This document shows, piece by piece, positions 28,907 through 37,075 of a stretch of 64,000 nucleotides of DNA. Below the pieces are notes generated by a model. That model was not told where the DNA came from and searched no databases. It worked only from the letters and a program-made list of their open reading frames with translations. The position numbers were made by a program, and so were the translations under genes. The DNA lies in contig NZ_ADAQ01000013.1 of NCBI RefSeq assembly GCF_000176515.1, positions 707,361 through 771,360 of the forward strand. The letters run 5' to 3'. This DNA is from Grimontia hollisae CIP 101886. Lineage in GTDB: Bacteria > Pseudomonadota > Gammaproteobacteria > Enterobacterales > Vibrionaceae. Position 1 is the stretch's first letter. Each line of letters begins with the position of its first letter.

Positions 28907-29485
28907 TTACTTACCCAATGCTTCTTTATAGTGCACACGGCAAACAGACACGTACCTGTCATTGCCTCCAATCACGACCTGATCCCCATCAGCAATAGCA
29001 TTACCGTCTGCATCGGTGCGAATAACCATGTTTGCTTTGCGGCCACAATGACAAATTGTTTTCAACTCGACCAGTTTATCTGCCCACGCCAACAGATATT
29101 GCGACCCTTCAAATAACTCCCCACGGAAATCAGTACGCAAGCCATAACAAAGCACAGGAATACGTAATTTATCGACCACTTCGGTGATTTGATAGACCTG
29201 CTCTTTGGTCAAAAACTGACACTCATCAATCAGCAGACAGTCCACTTTATTATTAACATTAATATCACTGACCGCAGCAAAAATATTATCCTCTGGCGAG
29301 AAAAGTTGCGCTTCTGCCTGAAGACCAATCCGAGAGCTGACTTTACCCACACCAAAGCGGTCATCGATTGCTGCCGTGAAAATCAGCGGGTTCATTCCCC
29401 TTTCCTGATAATTGAATGATGACTGCAAAAGCGTAGTGGATTTACCCGCATTCATCGCTGAGTAATAAAAATACAGCTGGGCCAT
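28907..29485 (-). CDS. tdk: Thymidine kinase
   Basis: A 192-residue type II thymidine kinase for salvage of thymidine and deoxyuridine. The P-loop is SAMNAGKST, the Walker B-like region LLIDECQFL, and the lasso/specificity region [16 protein letters not shown]. The zinc site uses CHCGRKA and a late CRVHY, although one of the four usual Cys positions is less clear. GGAGAATT precedes the start. Monocistronic; length is normal for the family. Confidence 0.95.
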   Translation of the reverse strand: MAQLYFYYSAMNAGKSTTLLQSSFNYQERGMNPLIFTAAIDDRFGVGKVSSRIGLQAEAQLFSPEDNIFAAVSDINVNNKVDCLLIDECQFLTKEQVYQITEVVDKLRIPVLCYGLRTDFRGELFEGSQYLLAWADKLVELKTICHCGRKANMVIRTDADGNAIADGDQVVIGGNDRYVSVCRVHYKEALGK

Positions 29486-29544
29486 GTAATTCTCCGAAAA
29501 TAAGACTGACGCATGCTACCTAAAAGCGGCTCAGACCGCGTTAT

Positions 29545-29570
29545 GAAAAAGCCCCCGAAAGCGGGGGCTG
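29545..29570 (-). terminator. Terminator of the NhaC-family gene
   Basis: On the minus strand AGCCCCC and GGGGGCT pair around a short loop, followed by TTTTTC. It lies within 10-35 bases after the stop at 29578 and before tdk. Confidence 0.8.
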
Positions 29571-29577
29571 AAAACCT

Positions 29578-31158
29578 TCAGGCTAATTTACCTGGTCGGC
29601 GGGACAGCCAACTCAACAAAGTGCAAACCAATACAAACACCCCCGACCCCGCCAATAGCGAAATGCTGAGAGAATCGGTAAAACCAAGCACCAAATACGC
29701 CACAGAGGCGATCACTGCGCCCGCAAGCGCGTAAGGCAACTGGGAGGATACGTGGTCGATATGGCCACAACGTGCACCGGTGGAAGACAATATAGTGGTG
29801 TCTGAGATTGGCGAACAATGATCACCAAATACCGCCCCCGCTAATACAGCGGATAGCATAGGCAACATCAGCGCAATATCGGTTGCTCCTGCCAAGTCAC
29901 CAGCGATCGGCAACATAATACCGAATGTACCCCAGGATGTGCCGGTTGAAAATGCCATCACGGCCGACAACAGGAACAACAGTACTGGCAACAATTGGGT
30001 CGGCATATTCCCCTGAATCAAGGTAGACAGGAATTTACCTGTCGCCATGTCACCAATCACGCTGCCAATGGTCCAGGCAAAGAACAGGATCAGAATGGCA
30101 CCAAACATTGACTTAGCACCAATCCAAGTAGTACGTGCAATGTCAGCCGCTGGAATACCTTGTTTTATCACCGTGACCAATGCTGACAACAATCCAACAA
30201 CACCACCGAAAAGCAGCGACATACCTACATCCGTGTTTTCAAACGCACCCAGTACTGAAAATGCTTTCCCATCGGCTTGTAATGCTTGAGCCCCTGAATA
30301 CACCATCCAGGACATCGTTGCGACAATCAGGACAATGATCGGCACAACCAGATCTGAGACGCGGCCCTTGTCGCTTTCTTCAATACCCAGCTCGTCTTCA
30401 ATCGGCTCATGACCACTGTCTTCGTCACCCAAACGGCTGCCGGTTGAGGCCTGATATTCAAAGCGACGCATCGACCCCACATCCATCTGGAACCAAGACA
30501 CAGCAAATACCATCAACAATGCAAATACGGCATAGAAGTTCATTGGAACCATATATGCAAACGCACTCAATGGGCTGTATTCCGTCACGCCGTGGCTGAC
30601 AAGGATGCCACCAATCACCGTGATAATATATGCCCCCCAACTGGATGCGGGCATAATCACACACATTGGTGCAGCAGTGGAGTCCAGGATATAAGCAAGC
30701 TTGGCGCGAGACACATGAAAACGATCAGTCACTGGTCGGCTAATGGCACCGACGGCAAGGCTGTTAAAATAGTCGTCAACAAAAATGAATACACCCAGCA
30801 ACGCTGCCAGCAACTTGGCCCCGCGCTTACTTTTCACCCGGCGCTGTGCCCATTCAGCAAAAGCACGGGTACCGCCGGAAAGCGTCAGCAACGCAGTCAC
30901 TGCTCCTAACAACAGCAGGAAAGCCACAATGCTCAGGTTCCAACTGTTAATACTGCCACCATCAATGAACAATCCAACGATCAAATTGCCCAAGTATGAC
31001 GCAGTGACAGAGAACGAAAAATCGTTAAGTAACAAGGCACCAGAAAGAATACCTACCCCCAAAGACAGCAAAACGCGGCGGGTAATAATGGCCAGCCCCA
31101 ATGCTAAAATTGCCGGGAGAAGGGAAAGTGAAGAAGAGGAAAAATCAACTAAATTCAT
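29578..31158 (-). CDS. NhaC-family transporter, probably a lysine transporter (LysW type)
   Basis: A 526-residue polytopic membrane protein of the NhaC Na+/H+ antiporter superfamily, with about eleven to twelve helices. Conserved blocks are DYFNSLAVGAISRPVTDRF, LDSTAAPMCVIMPASSWGAY and STGTSWGTFGIMLPIAGDLA. A DHCSPISDTTILSSTGA segment near the C-terminus also fits. By sequence alone it would be called a sodium/proton antiporter. A lysine riboswitch in its leader argues instead for lysine uptake, as proposed for LysW proteins in Vibrio and Shewanella. The substrate is inferred from regulation. The start codon sits just after a hairpin that could hide the weak ribosome-binding site. Confidence 0.88.
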   Translation of the reverse strand: MNLVDFSSSSLSLLPAILALGLAIITRRVLLSLGVGILSGALLLNDFSFSVTASYLGNLIVGLFIDGGSINSWNLSIVAFLLLLGAVTALLTLSGGTRAFAEWAQRRVKSKRGAKLLAALLGVFIFVDDYFNSLAVGAISRPVTDRFHVSRAKLAYILDSTAAPMCVIMPASSWGAYIITVIGGILVSHGVTEYSPLSAFAYMVPMNFYAVFALLMVFAVSWFQMDVGSMRRFEYQASTGSRLGDEDSGHEPIEDELGIEESDKGRVSDLVVPIIVLIVATMSWMVYSGAQALQADGKAFSVLGAFENTDVGMSLLFGGVVGLLSALVTVIKQGIPAADIARTTWIGAKSMFGAILILFFAWTIGSVIGDMATGKFLSTLIQGNMPTQLLPVLLFLLSAVMAFSTGTSWGTFGIMLPIAGDLAGATDIALMLPMLSAVLAGAVFGDHCSPISDTTILSSTGARCGHIDHVSSQLPYALAGAVIASVAYLVLGFTDSLSISLLAGSGVFVLVCTLLSWLSRRPGKLA

Positions 31159-31190
31159 GATCTCTGTATCAACCTATTCGGTTGGAGATC
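31159..31190 (-). promoter_or_regulatory. Putative sequestering hairpin of the lysine riboswitch
   Basis: GATCTC (minus-strand bases 31190-31185) can pair with GAGATC (31164-31159), which directly precedes the ATG at 31158. An inner AACC/GGTT stem (31183-31180 with 31174-31171) stabilises it. The adjoining CTGCAGTAG (31198-31190) can instead pair with CTACTGTAG (31258-31250) at the 3' edge of the aptamer. That gives a plausible two-state switch at the translational level. This is inferred from base pairing only. Confidence 0.55.
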
Positions 31191-31249
31191 TACTGCAGAA
31201 ACGGAAAACCTGAATGAACAAACAAAACGGTTATGCATATCGTTAAACC

Positions 31250-31422
31250 CTACAGTAGCGCTCCATAGTTAAATCCCAATACTATGGCAGTGTTGTGTCT
31301 TTTCGAGCACAACCCCAGCACAAAAGTCTGATAAACCCATTGTGCTTCGGCGCGGTTTCCTTTCGCTTGCCCTCACTGGCATCACCCTAAGACAACCTAC
31401 TGATAAACAGCGCACCTCTACG
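31250..31422 (-). promoter_or_regulatory. Lysine riboswitch (L-box) upstream of the NhaC-family gene
   Basis: Read on the minus strand, the region has the ordered conserved blocks of the lysine aptamer. These are GTAGAGGTGCGC (31421-31410), AGTAGG, GGTGATGCCAGTGAGGGC, GCGAAAGG, CGCGCCGAAG, GTGCTGGGG, CACTGCCATAG and finally CTATGGAGCGCTAC (31268-31255). Each block agrees with the five-helix aptamer known from lysC leaders and Thermotoga asd. Lysine binding represses the downstream gene in known cases. Confidence 0.92.
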
Positions 31423-31841
31423 TGTATAACCCCAAACAACATATAGAAATGACACGGTTTTCGCCGCCATACCTATAAAGTACGTCCGTTTGGGTAATAA
31501 GCCAGCGTATTTTATGTGACATTGGTTTGTTTGCAATATAAAGATAAAAATTTTTACACAACGCGCTAAACAGGGTTACAAAATCATCGCCTTCCACTGG
31601 CCTTTACTATTTGTCGCACACAAAACCTAACAAGGATGCCAAATTTATTGTACAACCTCTCAAAAAAGTGGCGATTTCTTATCAAATCAACTGCCCTTTT
31701 TATATTAAATTTGCACTTTAATTAATTTCGATATTTAATAGGCAAGAATTTAATTACTTAAACATTGCAAAGAATTATTTATTCTTGCTATTCTTAGTGA
31801 AGCACTAAATTATTACATAACGAGATAATAGGATTGGCATA
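31423..31841. other. AT-rich divergent upstream region of the riboswitch leader and hns
   Basis: About 420 bases without a convincing gene on either strand. It becomes strongly AT-rich from about 31500 towards hns, which is usual for autoregulated hns promoters because H-NS binds curved AT-rich DNA. The promoter of the riboswitch transcript must lie at its left edge, but I could not pick it with confidence. Confidence 0.6.
31765..31794 (+). promoter_or_regulatory. Candidate sigma-70 promoter of hns
   Basis: TTGCAA (31765-31770) and TATTCT (31789-31794) are separated by 18 bases, about 48 bases before the hns ATG. The match is reasonable but such elements are common in AT-rich DNA. Confidence 0.4.
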
Positions 31842-32240
31842 ATGTCTGATGCATTAAAAGTATTGTTAAACCTGCGCAGCCTTCGTGCCGTTGCACGTGA
31901 ACTTACTCTGGAACAACTACAAGAAGCACTGGAAAAACTACAAGCAGTAGTAAGCGAACGAGAAGAGGCGGAAGCTGAAGCCCGTGCAGCTGAAAAAGAG
32001 CGCATTGAAAAACTGGAAAAATACCGTGAAATGTTAATCCAGGATGGTATTGATCCAGAAGAATTGATGGCAACTCTTGGCAGCACCAAGCCAAAATCTA
32101 AACGCGCTGCCCGCCCGGCGAAATACAAATACATTGACGTCGACGGTTCAGAAAAAACTTGGACAGGCCAGGGTCGCACACCGAAAGCGATCAAAGAAGC
32201 ACTGGATAACGGCGGTAAGATCGAAGACTTCCTGCTCTGA
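31842..32240 (+). CDS. hns: H-NS family nucleoid-associated protein
   Basis: A 132-residue histone-like silencer. The N-terminal oligomerisation domain (about 1-65) is a charged coiled coil ([20 protein letters not shown] and later [15 protein letters not shown]). A lysine-rich linker ([15 protein letters not shown]) follows. The C-terminal DNA-binding domain has [12 protein letters not shown], whose QGR loop contacts the AT minor groove. Length and layout are those of Vibrionaceae H-NS. It is transcribed alone, between its AT-rich upstream region and a strong terminator. Confidence 0.95.
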   Translation: MSDALKVLLNLRSLRAVARELTLEQLQEALEKLQAVVSEREEAEAEARAAEKERIEKLEKYREMLIQDGIDPEELMATLGSTKPKSKRAARPAKYKYIDVDGSEKTWTGQGRTPKAIKEALDNGGKIEDFLL

Positions 32241-32283
32241 ATCAAAATTGAACAAATGACAGTGGCCTAAATTGTCATCTCAG

Positions 32284-32310
32284 AAAAAAGGAGCTAAACG
32301 CTCCTTTTTT
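32284..32310 (+). terminator. Terminator of hns
   Basis: AAAAAAGGAGC (32284-32294) pairs with GCTCCTTTTTT (32300-32310) around a five-base loop, 44 bases after the hns stop. Confidence 0.9.
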
Positions 32311-32422
32311 GTATCAAGATATCCAGCAATTGACTGTCACTCAGCGTCATTACATCCCCCGAACGTCTTTCATTCCTTTTTCGGTCAAATAACGCACTCC
32401 TCTGGACAATACAACCTTCATC

Positions 32423-33403
32423 TCAGCCGAATTTAATACGATCAGCTAAATGACTGACGGCCAGTGCAAAATAGTGTGAACGATTCCACTTCATCAGGCT
32501 TTGGTAATTACTGTAAACTAAATAGCTTCGGCCATATTCATCATCAGGTTGGATTAACCACGCCTTTATTTCCACATCTGGCAATGAAGCATTATTCATA
32601 CGACGTACGCCAAGAGCCTGCCATTCAGATAACGTTTTCGCCTTATCCTGACTCAACCCTGACAGCCCCTTGGGCAAGTTCCCAGGAACAATTACCTGAC
32701 GCCCCCAAGTATACTTTTCATCCCAACCTGCATTTTTTAAATAGTTGGCAGACGAGGCGAATACATCGGGCTGAGAAGCCCAGATATCCTTTTTACCGTC
32801 ATTATTACCATCGGCAGCGAAAGCATTAAATGAGCTGGGCATAAACTGACATTGTCCCATCGCCCCCGCCCAGGAACCTTTCATCTTATCTATATCAATA
32901 TGACCTTGTTGTAAAATGGTTAATGCCTCAAATACCTCGTTACGGAAAAAGGCTTCCCGACGACCGTCGTAGGCCATCGTTGATAACGCTTCAATTACAT
33001 TATAATTTCCCGTGAATTTACCGAAGTTACTCTCTACTCCCCATAGGGCGACCAAAAAGCGGGGTTGGACACCATATATATCACCGATACGTTTCAGGTC
33101 ATTATAATGCTGGTCATACAGTTTTCGTGCTTGTGCAACTTTCCAGTCTGGAACTGCCTGGGGAATATATTCATCCAGCGTTAAACGTTTCTCTGGTTGA
33201 TTCCGGTCTGCTTTGACCGCTCGCTCGCGATACATCAGATTGCTGAAAGCCTGCTCGATGAGTGTGGTATCAAAACCCTTTTCTGCACTCTCTTTTTTTA
33301 AACCATCAACGTAATGTTCAAAACTTTGCTTTTCTTCTGCCATCCCAGGTGCTGATATAGACAACGCAGCCCCAATAAGGATCCCGATTAATCCCTTACG
33401 CAT
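32423..33403 (-). CDS. Lytic murein transglycosylase, MltB-like
   Basis: A 326-residue exported enzyme cleaving peptidoglycan glycan strands to 1,6-anhydro products. The signal peptide (MRKGLIGILIGAALSISAPG, cleavage near GMA-EE) lacks a lipobox, so the protein is soluble periplasmic rather than a lipoprotein like E. coli MltB. The catalytic Glu lies in ALWGVESNFGKFTG. YNVIEALSTMAYDGRR, SWAGAMGQCQFMPSSF and DGNNDGKKDIW are family blocks. The peptidoglycan-binding domain found C-terminally in some relatives is absent. It ends 9 bases after the ycgL stop on the same strand, so the two may be cotranscribed. Confidence 0.92.
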   Translation of the reverse strand: MRKGLIGILIGAALSISAPGMAEEKQSFEHYVDGLKKESAEKGFDTTLIEQAFSNLMYRERAVKADRNQPEKRLTLDEYIPQAVPDWKVAQARKLYDQHYNDLKRIGDIYGVQPRFLVALWGVESNFGKFTGNYNVIEALSTMAYDGRREAFFRNEVFEALTILQQGHIDIDKMKGSWAGAMGQCQFMPSSFNAFAADGNNDGKKDIWASQPDVFASSANYLKNAGWDEKYTWGRQVIVPGNLPKGLSGLSQDKAKTLSEWQALGVRRMNNASLPDVEIKAWLIQPDDEYGRSYLVYSNYQSLMKWNRSHYFALAVSHLADRIKFG

Positions 33404-33412
33404 AGCGCTCCT

Positions 33413-33688
33413 TTATAATTTAGTATTTTTCTGTCTAATATGTTGCAGTGCCGCGTCTGGTGCTGGCGGAAGCTGCAGGTAATAACCTTTATTCTTGAGG
33501 TTATTGCGGACATGATTGATATCTGCAATAGCCAGTTTTTCGCGCTTTTCTAAGTTGACCATCATAACGAACTGCGGGTTCCCAAAAGTGTGTAACAATT
33601 GTTCAGGCACATCGCTAAAATCATCTTTACGGTTAACATAAAGATAGGTCGAATCCTTTTTACTGCTTTTATAAATTGCGCAATACAC
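33413..33688 (-). CDS. ycgL: YcgL domain protein
   Basis: A small conserved gammaproteobacterial protein of unknown function (about 91 residues). The core is YCAIYKSSKKDSTYLYVNRKDD in separate conserved blocks, with FGNPQFVMMVNL and GYYLQLPP later. I chose GTG 33688 because GAGAGG lies six bases upstream and the resulting MYCAIYKSS start matches the family. In-frame ATG codons at 33709 and 33724 are alternatives with poorer ribosome-binding sites. It is divergent from minC across about 295 bases, an arrangement common in Vibrio and Enterobacteria. Confidence 0.9.
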   Translation of the reverse strand: MYCAIYKSSKKDSTYLYVNRKDDFSDVPEQLLHTFGNPQFVMMVNLEKREKLAIADINHVRNNLKNKGYYLQLPPAPDAALQHIRQKNTKL

Positions 33689-33983
33689 CTTGTACCTCTC
33701 ATTCTTCATGCCAGTTTGAGGCATGCACCATTTGTTCTGTTCCCGATTAAGAGAAACGGCTTAAAAAATCAAAATGAAATCGGCGATTAAAGCACCACAT
33801 TGGGTCTTCATGCTTGCCGCAAAGATGCCATGAATATACCATGCAGATCACTGTCTAATACACCCAAGAAAACCAAAGAATGTGCACCATTAAAAAATGG
33901 GGGCAAAGGGGAAATTGGGTGATGAAACTTCGCGCTCGTGTTGTCAATATCAACACTACCGTGCCAGCTGGATAACTCGTTCA

Positions 33984-34649
33984 ATGACAAAAAATGCTGA
34001 ACTCAAAGGCAGTTCATTTACGCTTTCTGTGCTTCATCTGATGGATGATGATATAGACAGCGCCATGCAAGTGTTGTCTGATAAAGTCAATCAGGCTCCT
34101 GCGTTTTTCGATGGCGCACCTGTCGTTGTTGATATTGCCCGCCTTCACAATCAACCTGACTTTGTACAGCTTAAAGCAACCATCGAGAAAACCGGTATGT
34201 TGGTTGTCGGTGTTACTGGTTGTAAACAAAATCAGGTGCGTGACGCAGCCAAGCAAGCGGGGCTGGCGGTGATGAATCCTGCCAAGCAAGCTGCACGCAT
34301 TAATGATCCGATCCAAACACCGACTAAAGTGATCACCTCACCGGTTCGCTCTGGACAACAAATATATGCAAAGAATGCGGATTTGGTGGTGCTTAACCAT
34401 GTCAGTGCCGGTGCCGAAATCATTGCCGACGGCAGTATCCATATTTACGGTGTGCTGAGAGGCCGGGCGATTGCGGGCGCCAGTGGTCAGAAAGAAGCCC
34501 ATATTTTTTGCCAGAACCTGCAATCTGAGTTGCTCTCAGTCGCAGGCACTTACTGGCTCAGTGAGACTATTCCCGAGCAGTACACTGCACGTCCGGTAAA
34601 GGTGTCACTGCAAAACGACTCATTAAATATTGAACACCTCACACTCTAA
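33984..34649 (+). CDS. minC: Septum-site-determining protein MinC
   Basis: A 221-residue inhibitor of FtsZ ring formation away from midcell. The N-terminal FtsZ-interacting domain (about 1-105) is followed by the beta-helical C-terminal domain (about 120-221) with SGQQIYAKNADLVVLNHVSAGAE and the GSIHIYGVLRGRAIAG segment that binds MinD. ATG 33984 gives the expected length. A longer reading from 33897 would add 29 residues unlike any MinC. The ribosome-binding site is weak. First gene of minCDE. Confidence 0.96.
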   Translation: MTKNAELKGSSFTLSVLHLMDDDIDSAMQVLSDKVNQAPAFFDGAPVVVDIARLHNQPDFVQLKATIEKTGMLVVGVTGCKQNQVRDAAKQAGLAVMNPAKQAARINDPIQTPTKVITSPVRSGQQIYAKNADLVVLNHVSAGAEIIADGSIHIYGVLRGRAIAGASGQKEAHIFCQNLQSELLSVAGTYWLSETIPEQYTARPVKVSLQNDSLNIEHLTL

Positions 34650-34668
34650 CTTTCCAAAGGACTGAGGA

Positions 34669-35481
34669 ATGACTCGAATTATCGTAATTACTTCCGGTAA
34701 AGGTGGCGTGGGTAAAACCACGTCGAGCGCTGCCATTGCCACCGGCCTTGCGTTGGCAGGAAAGAAAACCGCGGTTATCGACTTTGATATCGGCCTGCGT
34801 AACCTAGACCTCATTATGGGCTGTGAACGCCGCGTGGTTTATGACTTCGTTAACGTGATCAACGGCGAAGCCAACCTACATCAGGCGTTGATCAAAGACA
34901 AACGTGTCGACAACCTTTACGTACTGCCAGCGTCACAAACCCGTGACAAAGATGCGCTGACCAAAGAAGGCGTGGCACGTGTGCTGGATGACCTGAAAGC
35001 GATGGACTTTGAGTTCATCATCTGTGACTCCCCGGCAGGTATTGAAGCTGGCGCCTTAATGGCACTGTACTTCGCTGACGAAGCCATTGTTACCACCAAT
35101 CCAGAAGTCTCCTCTGTTCGCGACTCTGACCGGATTCTGGGCATCCTGGATTCCAAATCCCGCCGGGCTGAAAATGGCGAAGAGCCGGTCAAAACACACC
35201 TTCTACTGACCCGTTATAACCCGGGACGTGTTGCCCGTGGCGAAATGCTGAGTGTGGCAGATGTAGAAGAAATATTGCGCATACCACTGCTGAGTGTGAT
35301 ACCGGAAAGCCCATCCGTCCTGCATGCATCCAACAAAGGCGAGCCCGTGATCCTGGATAAGGAGTCAGACGCAGGCCTGGCGTACAGCGATGCCATCACC
35401 CGCTTGCTTGGCAATGAGTGTCCTTTCCGCTTCCTGGAAGAAGAAAAGAAAGGGTTTCTGAAACGATTGTTTGGGGGGTAA
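34669..35481 (+). CDS. minD: Septum-site-determining ATPase MinD
   Basis: A 270-residue deviant Walker A ATPase (ITSGKGGVGKTTSSA) that oscillates from pole to pole. IDFDIGLRNLDLIMG and CDSPAGIEAGA are the switch regions. The C-terminal amphipathic helix (FLEEEKKGFLKRLFGG) is the membrane-targeting sequence. AAAGGACTGAGG precedes the ATG. It lies 19 bases after minC and 3 before minE. Confidence 0.98.
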   Translation: MTRIIVITSGKGGVGKTTSSAAIATGLALAGKKTAVIDFDIGLRNLDLIMGCERRVVYDFVNVINGEANLHQALIKDKRVDNLYVLPASQTRDKDALTKEGVARVLDDLKAMDFEFIICDSPAGIEAGALMALYFADEAIVTTNPEVSSVRDSDRILGILDSKSRRAENGEEPVKTHLLLTRYNPGRVARGEMLSVADVEEILRIPLLSVIPESPSVLHASNKGEPVILDKESDAGLAYSDAITRLLGNECPFRFLEEEKKGFLKRLFGG

Positions 35482-35484
35482 CCC

Positions 35485-35745
35485 ATGGCACTGTTGGAGT
35501 TTTTCCGTCCCAAAAAGAAGGCGAGTGCGTCGGTTGCCAAGGAGCGCCTGCAGATCATTGTCGCTGAACGCCGCAATGCAGGAAGTACGGAGCCAACGTA
35601 CTTACCTCAATTGAAGCAAGATATTCTCGATGTGATCCGTAAATACGTTGATATCTCACCCGAGCAAGTCTCTGTGGCACTGGAGCAACGGGACGACGAT
35701 TTGTCCGTTCTGGAACTGAATGTGACACTGCCTGACGATAAATAA
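35485..35745 (+). CDS. minE: Cell division topological specificity factor MinE
   Basis: An 86-residue protein. The N-terminal membrane/MinD-binding part is [20 protein letters not shown], with the conserved LQIIVAERR contact helix; the C-terminal dimerisation domain follows ([17 protein letters not shown]). It drives MinD release and pole-to-pole oscillation. GGGGGG in the end of minD serves as a ribosome-binding site. Confidence 0.97.
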   Translation: MALLEFFRPKKKASASVAKERLQIIVAERRNAGSTEPTYLPQLKQDILDVIRKYVDISPEQVSVALEQRDDDLSVLELNVTLPDDK

Positions 35746-35751
35746 AGCGTA

Positions 35752-35779
35752 AAAACCGGCGGAAAAGCCGGTTTTCTTT
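35752..35779. terminator. Terminator between minE and rnd (convergent)
   Basis: AAAACCGGC (35752-35760) pairs with GCCGGTTTT (35767-35775) around a six-base loop, followed by CTTTT. A and T runs flank both sides, so it can act for minE and, less well, for rnd. Confidence 0.85.
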
Positions 35780-35808
35780 TCTGGTTTGTTGGAGGTTGTT
35801 AGCCTGAG

Positions 35809-36933
35809 TTATTGTCCATCTAACACAGCTAACACCTTGTCCGCCAAGTAAGTTTTTCGCCATCCTGTCAACATATCAGGCATTTTCTCTGGGTTACGAT
35901 CATTCATCCATGCCCATTTCAATACCTGATGAATTTGTTTTTTCGAACCGACAAACTCAGGCACCACACCCAGTTTTTCCGCGACGGCATTGGTTTGCTC
36001 TTTGATGTTTTTCACCATCTGCTTGTAGCCTGGCATATCCACCAAACGCACGATTTCTTCTGGGTAAAGGGAAGCGGGTGTTTTATCCGCTTCCTGTGCC
36101 ATCCGGATCAAACGGCTACCATGGCGCTCAATTTCAAAGCGATCAAAGCCCTCTTCCGCCATTTTGTCGAGTGAACGGATGTTAAACCGTGCCATCTTCC
36201 AAAGGTGGAGTTCCCTGACCACAAAATTCAGTGCTAAATCCCGGCGCTGGGCTTCCCTTAGGCGCCAGCTTGCCAGCTTTTGGAGCACCGCCAGTTGCTT
36301 GGGGCGAAGCTGCCACGCATTTTTAATATCAAGGTAGGCTTTTTCCGGTTCCGGGGTTTTGCCACGCTTGCTGGCCATCAGGGCGCACTCTTGCTTCACG
36401 GCTTCATCCCAGCCTGCAGCAGATACCCGCTTGGAGAGCTCGTTATACAGTGGGAGCAGGTAATAGACATCTGCCGCGGCATACTCGAGCTGTTTCTCGC
36501 TCAGGGGACGGGCACACCAATCCGTTCTCGCTTCACCTTTATCCAACGTAACGACAAGGTATTCTTCCACCAGGGAGGCAAAACCCGTCGACAGGCCATG
36601 CCCCAAAAAAGCCGCCATAATCTGGGTATCTACCATCGGCGTTGGCATCGCACCTGCGTAATGGTAAAAAACTTCCAGGTCTTCACTACAGGCATGTAGC
36701 ACTTTCACTACCGATTCATCCGTCAGCAACCCCCATAGCGGTGAAAGATCGTCAAGTTCAATTGGGTCAATCAAAGACAGTGTTTCACCATCATACAATT
36801 GGATAAGACCCAGTCGTGGATACAAAGTCCGGGTACGCACAAATTCGGTATCCAGCATCACAGCCGGTACCTGACGGGCCTGTTGGCAAACACGTTCAAG
36901 TTGGGACGGTTCAGTTATAATTTCGAAATTCAC
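35809..36933 (-). CDS. rnd: Ribonuclease D
   Basis: A 374-residue 3'-to-5' exonuclease acting on tRNA precursors and other structured RNAs. The DEDD catalytic residues sit in MLDTEFVRTRTLYP, HACSEDLEVF (second Asp region), and the YAAADVYYLLPLY block with the last Asp and Tyr. Two HRDC domains follow (WQLRPKQLAVLQKLASWRLREAQ is in the first, split). I chose GTG 36933, which has GGAAG five bases upstream and gives the length of E. coli RNase D. Longer readings run into the fadD terminator hairpin. Confidence 0.94.
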   Translation of the reverse strand: MNFEIITEPSQLERVCQQARQVPAVMLDTEFVRTRTLYPRLGLIQLYDGETLSLIDPIELDDLSPLWGLLTDESVVKVLHACSEDLEVFYHYAGAMPTPMVDTQIMAAFLGHGLSTGFASLVEEYLVVTLDKGEARTDWCARPLSEKQLEYAAADVYYLLPLYNELSKRVSAAGWDEAVKQECALMASKRGKTPEPEKAYLDIKNAWQLRPKQLAVLQKLASWRLREAQRRDLALNFVVRELHLWKMARFNIRSLDKMAEEGFDRFEIERHGSRLIRMAQEADKTPASLYPEEIVRLVDMPGYKQMVKNIKEQTNAVAEKLGVVPEFVGSKKQIHQVLKWAWMNDRNPEKMPDMLTGWRKTYLADKVLAVLDGQ

Positions 36934-36988
36934 GCAATCTTCCATCTGGGTTGTTTCTGCCGCAGTAAAATTACCGGTTACAGAAAGC

Positions 36989-37016
36989 AAACATGCTGGC
37001 CCAGGCCAGCATGTTT
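36989..37016 (-). terminator. Hairpin between fadD and rnd
   Basis: AAACATGCTGGC (36989-37000) and GCCAGCATGTTT (37005-37016) form a perfect 12-base stem with a CCAG loop, 60 bases after the fadD stop. The T tract is short (TTTGCTTTC on the minus strand), so termination may be partial. Confidence 0.7.
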
Positions 37017-37075
37017 TCAAAGGCATAGGTTATTTACCTATTGTACGCACTTAACCACGTCAGCGCATGCGCCGA

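Noticed and set aside
31424-31429. TTATAC on the minus strand as -10 box for the riboswitch transcript
   Set aside because: It would place the transcript start inside the first helix of the aptamer, so the true promoter must be further upstream.
36934-37026. N-terminal extension of RNase D
   Set aside because: The extra 31 residues are read through the fadD terminator hairpin; the GTG at 36933 has a good ribosome-binding site and gives the family length.
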